This document shows, piece by piece, positions 52,302-60,049 of a stretch of DNA of 64,000 nucleotides. The notes under the pieces are model-generated. The model had not been told where the DNA came from. It was given only the letters and a program-made list of their open reading frames with translations, and did not search any database. Every line of letters begins with the position of its first letter. Positions within the stretch are counted from its first letter, which is position 1. A program made the translations under genes and the position numbers. Origin of the DNA: Blautia sp. AF19-10LB (lineage in GTDB: Bacteria; Bacillota; Clostridia; Lachnospirales; Lachnospiraceae); contig NZ_QTWS01000017.1 in assembly GCF_003461245.1 (NCBI RefSeq), forward strand, positions 1-64,000, read 5' to 3'.

Positions 52302-53134
52302 GCCCTCTGCGTAAACAAAGCCGCATCCACCGGATATGGAGAGTTCTTTATCCATGCGGAATCCATTTTCTGATCTCACAGATCATAGGGTATGCAGGAA
52401 TCTGGCTTGCGATGCAGCTTTTGGGCGAAGGGGGAACGGAGGCTTATTATAATAATGCGATCCTGCTCACAGGGCTTACCGGACTTATCACTATGATTCC
52501 CTGTCTGTACTTTTACAAGAAGGACTGTCGGGCGAGAATAGCCGGCGGGCTGGTAACAGGACAGAAACCGAATCGGTTAAGCATTGGCGAATGCGGACTG
52601 ATCCTGGTCATGGGAGCTGGTTTTGCGCAGTTTGCAAATATGTTCGTCAATATGATAGGTTCCTTTCTCAATGCAGAGGAATATCAGGAGACGATGAGCC
52701 AGTTGACGGATGGCAAGAGCATGTTTTTCCTGATCGTGTGCATGGGAATCATAGCACCACTTGCGGAGGAGATCGTGTTCCGCTGGCTGATCTATCTGAG
52801 ACTCCGGGATTATATGCGCTCCGGTGAGGCGATCGTGATCTCCGGTCTGTTCTTTGGCATTTATCATGGAAATCTGGTGCAGGGTGTCTATGCAAGTATA
52901 CTCGGATGTCTTTTCGCGTATTTTCTTGAACAGACAGGCAGCCTGTGGACAAGTGTCCTGCTCCACATGGGTGCCAATATATGGTCGCTGGTCCTTCCTG
53001 AACTGGCGGCATGGCTGCTTGATAGATATCCGATGGGAATTGCCGTGATGCTGGTTCTGCTTCTGACTGGAATGTGCGCCGGGATCAGCTATTTCCGAAA
53101 CCGTACGGATACAGAACAGCGAAGGATCATATAA
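52298..53134 (+). CDS. CPBP-family intramembrane glutamic protease
   Basis: A 278-residue membrane protein of the CPBP/Abi family, for proteolysis within the membrane. Motifs are E-E-I-V-F-R (catalytic Glu pair plus Arg), F-G-I-Y-H near the middle, and H-M-G-A-N. Eight hydrophobic helices can be counted. The first ATG is at 52412, but the same frame runs 38 codons further up and codes R-I-W-R-V-L-Y-P then a membrane helix, typical N-terminal content. The only plausible start is CTG 52298, which overlaps the HAD stop as CTGA. Start codon use is therefore unusual or mutated. Confidence 0.82.
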   Translation: MSPLRKQSRIHRIWRVLYPCGIHFLISQIIGYAGIWLAMQLLGEGGTEAYYNNAILLTGLTGLITMIPCLYFYKKDCRARIAGGLVTGQKPNRLSIGECGLILVMGAGFAQFANMFVNMIGSFLNAEEYQETMSQLTDGKSMFFLIVCMGIIAPLAEEIVFRWLIYLRLRDYMRSGEAIVISGLFFGIYHGNLVQGVYASILGCLFAYFLEQTGSLWTSVLLHMGANIWSLVLPELAAWLLDRYPMGIAVMLVLLLTGMCAGISYFRNRTDTEQRRII

Positions 53135-53141
53135 GAAAAAG

Positions 53142-53177
53142 AAACTTCTGGAATGAGATTTTATTCCGGGAGTTTTT
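53142..53177 (+). terminator. Terminator after the CPBP gene
   Basis: AAACTTCTGGAAT pairs with ATTCCGGGAGTTT (one mismatch and G-T pairs) around GAGATTTT, followed by seven T. Confidence 0.85.
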
Positions 53178-53230
53178 TTATTGCCCGAACGGCTCAAACC
53201 GGCTTTGTGGAAATTTTAGATTTGAAAGTA

Positions 53231-53259
53231 TTGTCTGAAAGGCATGGATATGCTAGAAT
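53231..53259 (+). promoter_or_regulatory. Promoter of the GntR-ABC operon
   Basis: TTGTCT (53231-53236), 17 bp, TAGAAT (53254-53259) with TGC extension. The following TTAGTACACTA segment (about 53277-53287) contains a GTAC-centred dyad that could be the GntR operator. Confidence 0.7.
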
Positions 53260-53319
53260 GAGCGTATTAAAACAATTAGTACACTATATACACATAGAAA
53301 ATGCAGGAAAGGAGGACCT

Positions 53320-53691
53320 ATGATCGTTTTAGACTATCAGGACAGGCGGCCGTTGTACGAACAGGTAACAGAGAAATTCCGGACGCTGATCTATCAGGGC
53401 GCACTGCCGGCTGATTCCAGACTTCCATCTGTACGGCAGCTGGCAATAGAACTGTCGGTCAACCCAAACACGATCCAGAGAGCGTATATGACGCTGGAGC
53501 AGGAAGGACTGATCTACCCGGTGAAAGGCAAGGGGAATTTCGTGGCAGACACACAGAAGATACAGGAAAAATACAAAGAAGATTTTCGCAGCGAATTTCT
53601 CGAACTGGTAAAGCGAGGCTGTCGAAGTGGATTTGAAGAAAAGGAACTGCTCACATTAGTACAGAGAGGGTACAAGGAGGAACAGAAATGA
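53320..53691 (+). CDS. YtrA-type GntR regulator
   Basis: A 123-residue regulator with a GntR winged helix at residues about 10-75: P-L-Y-E-Q-V-T-E-K-F-R-T-L-I, L-P-S-V-R-Q-L-A-I-E-L-S-V-N-P-N-T-I-Q-R-A-Y, and V-K-G-K-G-N-F-V. The short helical C-terminus is the YtrA subfamily form, which controls adjacent ABC transporters. It overlaps the ATPase gene by ATGA, so repressor and target are one operon. AAGGAGG precedes the ATG. Confidence 0.92.
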   Translation: MIVLDYQDRRPLYEQVTEKFRTLIYQGALPADSRLPSVRQLAIELSVNPNTIQRAYMTLEQEGLIYPVKGKGNFVADTQKIQEKYKEDFRSEFLELVKRGCRSGFEEKELLTLVQRGYKEEQK

Positions 53692-54590
53692 TAGAGATCA
53701 GAGAGTGCAGCAAGGCATTTGGAGCACTTCAGGCGGTCAATAACGTTTCCATGGATATTGGAGAGAGGGAAGTGTTCGGACTGGTTGGAAGCAATGGAGC
53801 AGGAAAAAGTACCCTGCTTCGAATGGTAGCAGGAATCCTGAAGCCAGATAAAGGCAGCATCACCGTTGACGATATGGAAGTCTATGACAATGAAACTGCG
53901 AAAGAGCTGTTTTTTTACATATCTGATGACTGCTATTTTCCGACAAATTTTACACCGGCAGATATGGCGGCTTTTTACAGGCTTCATTATCCGAAGTTTG
54001 AGATCCAGCGTTTTTCCAAACTGATGCGGCAGTTCCGGCTTGATGAGAAACAGCGGATCAGCAGTTTTTCGAAAGGAATGAAGAAGCTGCTCATGGTACT
54101 TCTGGGAATCAGTGCAGGAACGAAATATCTTCTCTGCGATGAAACTTTTGACGGACTGGATCCGGTGGTGCGGCAGGGTGTCAAGAGCCTTTTTGCAGCA
54201 GAGATCCTGAGCCGGGAATTCACACCGGTCCTCGCATCACATAACTTGAGGGAACTCGAGGATATCTGTGACCATGTGGGTCTTTTGCATAAGGGCGGCA
54301 TGATCCTCAGTAAAGATCTGGAAGACATGAAATTCCATATCCACAAGATCCAGTGTGTATTACAGGATAAGAAACTGGAAGACGCACTCAGGAAAGAACT
54401 GGATGTCCTCAAAATCGATCATCAGGGATCCCTCACGCTTATCACTGCAAGGGGGACAAGGACAGAGATCATGCACAGGATCCAGGAAAAAAATCCACTG
54501 TTCTGCGAGGTACTTCCACTGAGTCTGGAAGAAATTTTTATCAGTGAAACGGAGGTGGCTGGTTATGAGATCCAGAATCTTTTCTTCTAA
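53688..54590 (+). CDS. ABC-2 transporter ATP-binding protein
   Basis: A 300-residue ATPase with Walker A G-S-N-G-A-G-K-S-T (35-43), signature S-F-S-K-G-M-K-K (in place of LSGGQ) and Walker B L-L-C-D-E-T-F-D-G-L-D. The degenerate signature is common in YtrB/EcsA-like exporters. It is coupled to both GntR (4 bp overlap) and permease (26 bp overlap). A role in envelope stress or antibiotic export is usual for such operons, but the substrate is unknown. Confidence 0.9.
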   Translation: MIEIRECSKAFGALQAVNNVSMDIGEREVFGLVGSNGAGKSTLLRMVAGILKPDKGSITVDDMEVYDNETAKELFFYISDDCYFPTNFTPADMAAFYRLHYPKFEIQRFSKLMRQFRLDEKQRISSFSKGMKKLLMVLLGISAGTKYLLCDETFDGLDPVVRQGVKSLFAAEILSREFTPVLASHNLRELEDICDHVGLLHKGGMILSKDLEDMKFHIHKIQCVLQDKKLEDALRKELDVLKIDHQGSLTLITARGTRTEIMHRIQEKNPLFCEVLPLSLEEIFISETEVAGYEIQNLFF

Positions 54591-56766
54591 ATATATCAAA
54601 ACGGTATCCAAAGGACAGGCATGGATACCGGCGTTTCTGACACTTGGATTTATCCTGGCATTTCCGGTGATAGGACTGGAGAAACTGGGATCCTGGAGAA
54701 ATCTGGGATATACGCAGGATCAGATCACACTTTTGTATTATCGTTTGTGGAAGGATGGATTTGTCCTGACAGGAATGGCTGTTGCGATGGCGGCAGGATT
54801 TATGAATGCAGTAAATGGATTCCTGTATCTGTATTCCAGAAAGAAAACGAATTTTTATCACAGTCTTCCAATGAAACGGTCAGAACTTTTTGCAGAAAAG
54901 GCAGTAATGGGACTGATCTACTATCTGGTGTCATATATCGTTATAGAATTTCTGACAGTCTGTGTTGGGGCAGCGAGGGGGCTTTTCAGCCTGGAACTTA
55001 TGGGAATGGCAGTAAAAATGCTGTGCCTTCACCTGCTCGTTTATCTGATGATCTACTTCAGCGTTGTACTGGTCTTATGTATAACGGGAAATATGCTGAT
55101 GGGAATCCTGACTTTGGGTGGAATATATCTGTACGGGATCGCACTGGAACTTGTCCTGGCGGCATGCGGACTTACTTTTCTGGATACTTTTATAGATAAG
55201 AGATATGGGATCATGGCATTTCTTTTGAAGGATGCTTCGCCTGCGGCATTTGCGTTCAGTCTGGCAGATGCCTACTCAGCCGGACACGCGGCGAAATATC
55301 TTGTGGCACTTGTGATCCTTATCGTTGTACTGGCAGTTCTTTCCTGGATCGCCTATGAAAAAAGACCTTCTGAGGCAGCAGGAAGATCCATGGTATACAG
55401 ATGGGTAGCAGTACTGGTGAAATTTATGGTCGTGATCCCGACAGGACTGGCAGTGGGCTGGATCTTTTATCCGCAGGCAGATGGAAGGACAAAACTGATC
55501 TGGTGGGTGTTCGGCCTGATCCTGGGAACGGTACTTTCACATGGTATGATAGAAATTATCTACCATATGAGCTTCCAGAAATTTTTTGCAAAAAAAATGC
55601 AGCTTGTACTGGCAGGAGTGCTTGTGTTCGGATGTGCGATGATCTATCAGAAAGACCTTCTTCATTTTGACAGCTATCTTCCGAAACAGGAGGAGCTTGC
55701 ATCTGTGAATATCAGTAACGGATATGATCAGGATTATTATGCTCATATAGAGAAAGCAGCAGATGGAGAATTTTATGATCTGACAGATAATTATAACTGG
55801 TACGATCCGGCAAATGCTCTGACAGGGGCAGACGGGATCGGAGACGAGACATACGAGGCTCTTGAAAATATCGTGAAAGACAGCCTGAATGTTGATAAAG
55901 CAAAAAAGAGATCTTATTTTATCTCTGTGAAATATACATTGAAATCCGGGCGTGTTGTATGCAGAGGTTACTGGGCTGATGTGAAGAATCTGAGAACTCT
56001 CATGAAAGGATTGTACGCAGAAGAAAATCTCAAAGAGAAAAAATACGAATTTCTGGATCTGGATGAAAAATATCTGACGACCATAGGAATGACAGATGCA
56101 TGTGGAATGGGGTACAGTATCTTCCAGAATGATGACAGACAGAAACAGGAACTTCTCGATGCACTGAAAAAAGACATCGAGTCCGCATCAGCAGAAGATA
56201 TGATGGAAGAAATAATAATCCAGCTTGACTTTAATTATGCACTTCCGGTCAGAAGTAATATCAACAGTCTTGTGCCGGGCAAGAACAATGAAGAAGTTAC
56301 GTATGTGGACTGGAACCTTGGAGTTCCACCTTCTTTCAAAAATACACTTGCAATTCTTAAGAAAACAGGATATCCTCTGACAATAGAAGAACTGGATATC
56401 AACAAGATCTCACTGACTTATTATGAAGAGGAAAACATTTCCGAACAGGAAGAGTTTTTTTATACGAAACCAGAGGAAATAAAAGCAATCCAGAATGCAC
56501 TGGTCCTGGAACGGAATGCATATGCGGGCGGTGATACGGAGACAGTTTCCAATGTAGCTGTTGCCGTTTACATGGAACAGGGGGAGATGATGAATTCCCT
56601 GTTTCTAAAGAGAGCAGATGTACCAGATTTCGTACTGGACAAAATGCAGGAACTTGGAATCAGCCCGGAGTTTTCTGATAACAGTGACGATGACGGAGAT
56701 ACAATGACAACCTACCAGAAGACCATAAACAGTTCGGGCAGGTGGCTCGCCTGGTTTGGAAAGTGA
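54565..56766 (+). CDS. ABC-2 type permease with large C-terminal domain
   Basis: A 733-residue permease partner of the GntR-linked ATPase. The first 370 residues hold about nine or ten membrane helices, with F-Y-H-S-L-P-M-K-R near 95 typical of the YtrC/BcrB-like class. The last helix is at about 345-362. The C-terminal 360 residues are a soluble domain with no family that I recognise. I chose ATG 54565 because GGAGGTGG is 6 bp upstream; GTG 54544 would be an alternative. A pseudouridine synthase gene follows after 19 bp. Confidence 0.85.
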   Translation: MRSRIFSSKYIKTVSKGQAWIPAFLTLGFILAFPVIGLEKLGSWRNLGYTQDQITLLYYRLWKDGFVLTGMAVAMAAGFMNAVNGFLYLYSRKKTNFYHSLPMKRSELFAEKAVMGLIYYLVSYIVIEFLTVCVGAARGLFSLELMGMAVKMLCLHLLVYLMIYFSVVLVLCITGNMLMGILTLGGIYLYGIALELVLAACGLTFLDTFIDKRYGIMAFLLKDASPAAFAFSLADAYSAGHAAKYLVALVILIVVLAVLSWIAYEKRPSEAAGRSMVYRWVAVLVKFMVVIPTGLAVGWIFYPQADGRTKLIWWVFGLILGTVLSHGMIEIIYHMSFQKFFAKKMQLVLAGVLVFGCAMIYQKDLLHFDSYLPKQEELASVNISNGYDQDYYAHIEKAADGEFYDLTDNYNWYDPANALTGADGIGDETYEALENIVKDSLNVDKAKKRSYFISVKYTLKSGRVVCRGYWADVKNLRTLMKGLYAEENLKEKKYEFLDLDEKYLTTIGMTDACGMGYSIFQNDDRQKQELLDALKKDIESASAEDMMEEIIIQLDFNYALPVRSNINSLVPGKNNEEVTYVDWNLGVPPSFKNTLAILKKTGYPLTIEELDINKISLTYYEEENISEQEEFFYTKPEEIKAIQNALVLERNAYAGGDTETVSNVAVAVYMEQGEMMNSLFLKRADVPDFVLDKMQELGISPEFSDNSDDDGDTMTTYQKTINSSGRWLAWFGK

Positions 56767-56785
56767 GACAGAATGAGGAGTGATT

Positions 56786-57577
56786 ATGGCAAAAGCAGTA
56801 AGACTGGATAAATTTCTTGCGGATGCAGGGAAGGGAACCAGAAGTGAAGTAAAGAAATTTATACAGAAAGGTCAGGTTCAGGTCAACGGAACACCGGCGA
56901 AGAAACCGGAGCTTAAAGTCGATCAGGACAAAGACGTAGTCGTGCTTGCAGGTGAGACGGTTGGTGCGGCACCGGAGTTTGTCTATTATCTTCTGAATAA
57001 GCCGGCGGGCTGCGTCAGTGCAACAGAAGACAGAAACGACAGAACTGTCATGGAATATGTACCATCTGACAGGAAGGGACTTTTTCCGGTAGGCCGTCTT
57101 GACAAGGATACAGAAGGACTTCTCCTGATCACCGACGACGGAATGCTGGCGCACGAACTGCTTGCCCCGGGAAAACATGTGGACAAGACCTATTTTGTCA
57201 GAGTAGAGGGGAATGTGACACCGGAAGCAGTCGCGAAACTTGAAGAAGGCGTGGATATCGGAGAAGCGAAACTGACCATGCCGGCAAAAGCAGAAATCGT
57301 AGGCGGAAGCTTTGAAGAGACAGACGGATCTTTCGGACAGACAGCACGTGTCCGCAGAGAAAATCTCCCGGAAGTCTACACAGAACTCCATCTGACGATC
57401 CACGAGGGCAAATTCCACCAGGTCAAACGGATGATGGAAGCAGTCGGAACACCGGTCATCTACCTCAAAAGGATCTCCATGGGAACTCTCACCCTCCCGG
57501 ATGATCTCAAAAAAGGCGAATGCCGTCCGCTGACAGAGAAAGAAGTAACAGAACTGAAAGAAAGCGTAAAATGTTAA
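56786..57577 (+). CDS. RluB/RsuA-family rRNA pseudouridine synthase
   Basis: A 263-residue enzyme with an S4 RNA-binding domain (about 3-60, R-L-D-K-F-L-A-D-A-G-K-G-T-R-S-E) and a synthase domain with the catalytic motif G-R-L-D-K-D-T-E-G-L-L-L (about 104-115). Y-Y-L-L-N-K-P-A-G and K-F-H-Q-V-K-R-M-M near 215 complete the family pattern. RsuA-like members modify 16S rRNA and RluB-like ones 23S; the fold alone does not decide. ATG 56786 has GAGGAG 6 bp upstream. Confidence 0.9.
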   Translation: MAKAVRLDKFLADAGKGTRSEVKKFIQKGQVQVNGTPAKKPELKVDQDKDVVVLAGETVGAAPEFVYYLLNKPAGCVSATEDRNDRTVMEYVPSDRKGLFPVGRLDKDTEGLLLITDDGMLAHELLAPGKHVDKTYFVRVEGNVTPEAVAKLEEGVDIGEAKLTMPAKAEIVGGSFEETDGSFGQTARVRRENLPEVYTELHLTIHEGKFHQVKRMMEAVGTPVIYLKRISMGTLTLPDDLKKGECRPLTEKEVTELKESVKC

Positions 57578-57607
57578 AGAATCAGTAAAATTCATAAGAA
57601 AAAGTGC

Positions 57608-57647
57608 GAAAACCCTCTTTACACGGAGGGTTTTCTTATGCTATACT
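57608..57647 (+). promoter_or_regulatory. Terminator overlapping the rpsB promoter
   Basis: GAAAACCCTC pairs with GAGGGTTTTC (57608-57634), a terminator for the upstream gene. Its loop contains the -35 TTTACA (57618-57623) of the next promoter, whose -10 TATACT (57642-57647) lies 18 bp further with TGC extension. The two signals share DNA. Confidence 0.75.
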
Positions 57648-57654
57648 CTAGAAG

Positions 57655-57789
57655 TTGCAATGTGCGTAAAGACGCACAAATAAAAAGTCACGTACAGAGA
57701 TTCCGATGGATGGTGCCCTTACGGTGTGAGGTTGGGTCCGGATAGAAAGTGATCTGTGCGGAAGAATTTAACCAAAAAGGAGAAAAATC
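57655..57789 (+). ncRNA. Structured rpsB 5' leader, probably S2 autoregulatory
   Basis: An untranslated leader of about 130 nt. TGTGCGT-AAAG-ACGCACA (57661-57678) is a perfect hairpin. It is followed by TCCG...CGGA and GGAN5CCC...GGGTCC pairings (about 57702-57745). Ribosomal protein operons often carry such protein-binding leaders for feedback; the rpsB-tsf position fits S2 as ligand. Exact class assignment needs a covariance search. Confidence 0.6.
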
Positions 57790-58518
57790 ATGAGCGTTAT
57801 TTCAATGAAACAGCTTTTGGAAGCAGGTGTTCATTTCGGACATCAGACAAGAAGATGGAACCCTAAAATGGCTCCGTACATCTACACAGAAAGAAATGGT
57901 ATCTATATCATCGACCTTCAGCAGTCTGTAGGTATGGTTGACGATGCTTACAATGCAGTAGCTGATATCGTAGCTAACGGCGGAAACATCCTTTTCGTTG
58001 GTACTAAGAAACAGGCTCAGGACGCTATCAAAGTTGAAGCAGAGCGTTGCGGACAGTACTATGTAAACGAGAGATGGCTTGGTGGTATGCTTACAAACTT
58101 CAAGACAATCCAGAGCCGTATCGCAAGACTGAAACAGATCGAAGCTATGGAAGCTGACGGAACTTTCGAAGTACTTCCAAAGAAAGAAGTTATTGAATTA
58201 AGAAAAGAACTTGCTAAACTGCAGAAGAACCTTGGCGGTATCAAAGAGATGAAACGTCTCCCAGATGCAATTTTCATCGTTGACCCTAAGAAAGAGAGAA
58301 TCTGCGTTCAGGAAGCTCATACATTAGGTATTCCGCTTATCGGTATCTGCGATACTAACTGTGATCCGGAAGAACTTGACTATGTAATCCCGGGTAACGA
58401 TGATGCTATCCGTGCCGTAAAACTGATCGTTTCCAAAATGGCAGACGCTGTTATCGAAGCAAATCAGGGAACAACAGAAGCTGAAGAAGCAGAAGTTGAG
58501 GAAGCTACAGAGGAATAA
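57790..58518 (+). CDS. rpsB: 30S ribosomal protein S2
   Basis: A 242-residue small-subunit protein. Signature 1 is at the start ([23 protein letters not shown]), signature 2 near 155-180 (P-D-A-I-F-I-V-D). The last 20 residues are a Glu-rich tail ([10 protein letters not shown]). AAGGAG precedes the ATG, and tsf follows after 30 bp, the nearly universal order. Confidence 0.98.
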   Translation: MSVISMKQLLEAGVHFGHQTRRWNPKMAPYIYTERNGIYIIDLQQSVGMVDDAYNAVADIVANGGNILFVGTKKQAQDAIKVEAERCGQYYVNERWLGGMLTNFKTIQSRIARLKQIEAMEADGTFEVLPKKEVIELRKELAKLQKNLGGIKEMKRLPDAIFIVDPKKERICVQEAHTLGIPLIGICDTNCDPEELDYVIPGNDDAIRAVKLIVSKMADAVIEANQGTTEAEEAEVEEATEE

Positions 58519-58548
58519 TTAATTTAATAATTCCAGGAGGAAAATACA

Positions 58549-59487
58549 ATGGCTATTACAGCAGCTCAGGTAAAAGAATTAAGAGAAATGACTGGCGCCG
58601 GAATGATGGATTGTAAGAAAGCTCTTACAGCTACAGAAGGTGACATGGATAAAGCAGTAGAATTCCTGCGTGAAAAAGGTCTTGCTACAGCTCAGAAGAA
58701 AGCAAGCCGTGTTGCAGCAGAAGGTCTTTGCAAGACTCTCGTTGCTGATGATGCTAAGAGCGCAGTTGTTGTAGAAGTTAACTCTGAGACAGACTTCGTT
58801 GCTAAGAACGAGAAATTCCAGAGCTATGTTGCAGATGTTGCAGCACAGGCACTTACTACTTCCGCAGCAGATATCGATGCTTTCCTTGCAGAAGCATGGG
58901 CACTTGACACAACCAAGACTGTAAAAGAAGCTCTTGCAGCTCAGGTTGCAGTTATCGGTGAGAACATGAACATCAGAAGATTCGCTCAGGTGAAAGAAGA
59001 GAACGGTTTCGTTGCTTCCTACACACATATGGGCGGAAAGATCGGCGTTCTTGTAGACGTTGAGACAGATGTTGTTAACGATGCAGTTAAAGAAATGGCA
59101 AGAAACGTAGCAATGCAGATCGCAGCTCTGAAACCGCAGTACACATGCGACAGCGAAGTAAGTGCTGAGTACATCGAGCATGAGAAAGAGATCCTTCTTG
59201 CTCAGATCCAGAACGATCCTAAGGAATCCCAGAAACCGGAGAAGGTTATCCAGGGTATGATCACTGGACGTATCAAGAAAGAACTCAAAGAAATCTGCCT
59301 TCTTGACCAGACATACGTTAAAGCAGAAGACGGAAAACAGTCCGTTGCTAAATACGTAGAAGAAGTTGCTAGAGCAAACGGCGCTAAGATCACAATCAAA
59401 GGTTTCGTTCGTTTCGAGACTGGAGAAGGTATCGAAAAACGCCAGGACGACTTCGCAGCTGAGGTTGCAGCACAGGCTGGTATGTAA
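58549..59487 (+). CDS. tsf: Elongation factor Ts
   Basis: Guanine-nucleotide exchange factor for EF-Tu, 312 residues. The N-terminal UBA-like part has V-K-E-L-R-E-M-T-G-A-G-M-M-D-C-K-K-A-L. E-V-N-S-E-T-D-F-V-A-K-N, the contact with the EF-Tu nucleotide pocket, is near 73-84. The dimerisation repeats are complete. AGGAGG precedes the ATG. Codon use is typical of highly expressed genes. It ends in a long terminator. Confidence 0.98.
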   Translation: MAITAAQVKELREMTGAGMMDCKKALTATEGDMDKAVEFLREKGLATAQKKASRVAAEGLCKTLVADDAKSAVVVEVNSETDFVAKNEKFQSYVADVAAQALTTSAADIDAFLAEAWALDTTKTVKEALAAQVAVIGENMNIRRFAQVKEENGFVASYTHMGGKIGVLVDVETDVVNDAVKEMARNVAMQIAALKPQYTCDSEVSAEYIEHEKEILLAQIQNDPKESQKPEKVIQGMITGRIKKELKEICLLDQTYVKAEDGKQSVAKYVEEVARANGAKITIKGFVRFETGEGIEKRQDDFAAEVAAQAGM

Positions 59488-59528
59488 TCTGTAAAGATTA
59501 GATATCTATCATAATTCAACTACTAAGA

Positions 59529-59590
59529 GGCCCTGAAAGCCTTATAGCACTCATTTGGGAGTGGTTATAAGGTTTTCGGGGCTTCTTTTT
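59529..59590 (+). terminator. Terminator after tsf
   Basis: GGCCCTGAAAGCCTTATA pairs with TATAAGGTTTTCGGGGC through two internal stretches, with an inner CACTC/GAGTG hairpin, then TTCTTTTTG. It ends the rpsB-tsf operon. Confidence 0.85.
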
Positions 59591-60049
59591 GTCTGAGGAG
59601 AGTATCCCGGATTGTAATAACTGTCAATAGAGTCCACGCAAATGTCGATGGAAAATGACCTAAACTATAGTAATTACATACAAAGTCCACGAAATTACAG
59701 GAACTGTATGACTTAAATAACAATAAGTATAAATCAAGCCTACGAAAACTTCTTAAATTGTATGACTCATATTATAATAAGTATAAGCTGGATCATTGAA
59801 AGCTTTAAAATTGGATGCTCAAAACATGAGTAAGCACAATTTGAGTCAATAATAGGAGTAAAATCAGATGACTTGAATGCCCGGTTGTTGGAAAATAAGT
59901 CGATGAATAGTAAATAATTATTTTAATAATACTTGTGATTTTTGTATGTTTCTAAAAATGAAGGTAGTATAATAAATACAAAATAGGATAATATAAGTGA
60001 ATATTTTGTTCAGCGATTACTAATATTATGTATTATAGAGGACTGAAAT
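59591..60049. repeat. AT-rich gap with imperfect direct repeats
   Basis: A 459-bp stretch without a gene. A unit of about 29 bp starting TGTATGACT and ending AATAAGTATAA appears at 59705-59732 and, slightly changed, at 59759-59786. AGTCCACG occurs near 59631 and 59684. Composition is clearly more AT-rich than the operon before it. It looks like a boundary of acquired DNA or a decayed repeat region. Confidence 0.5.
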
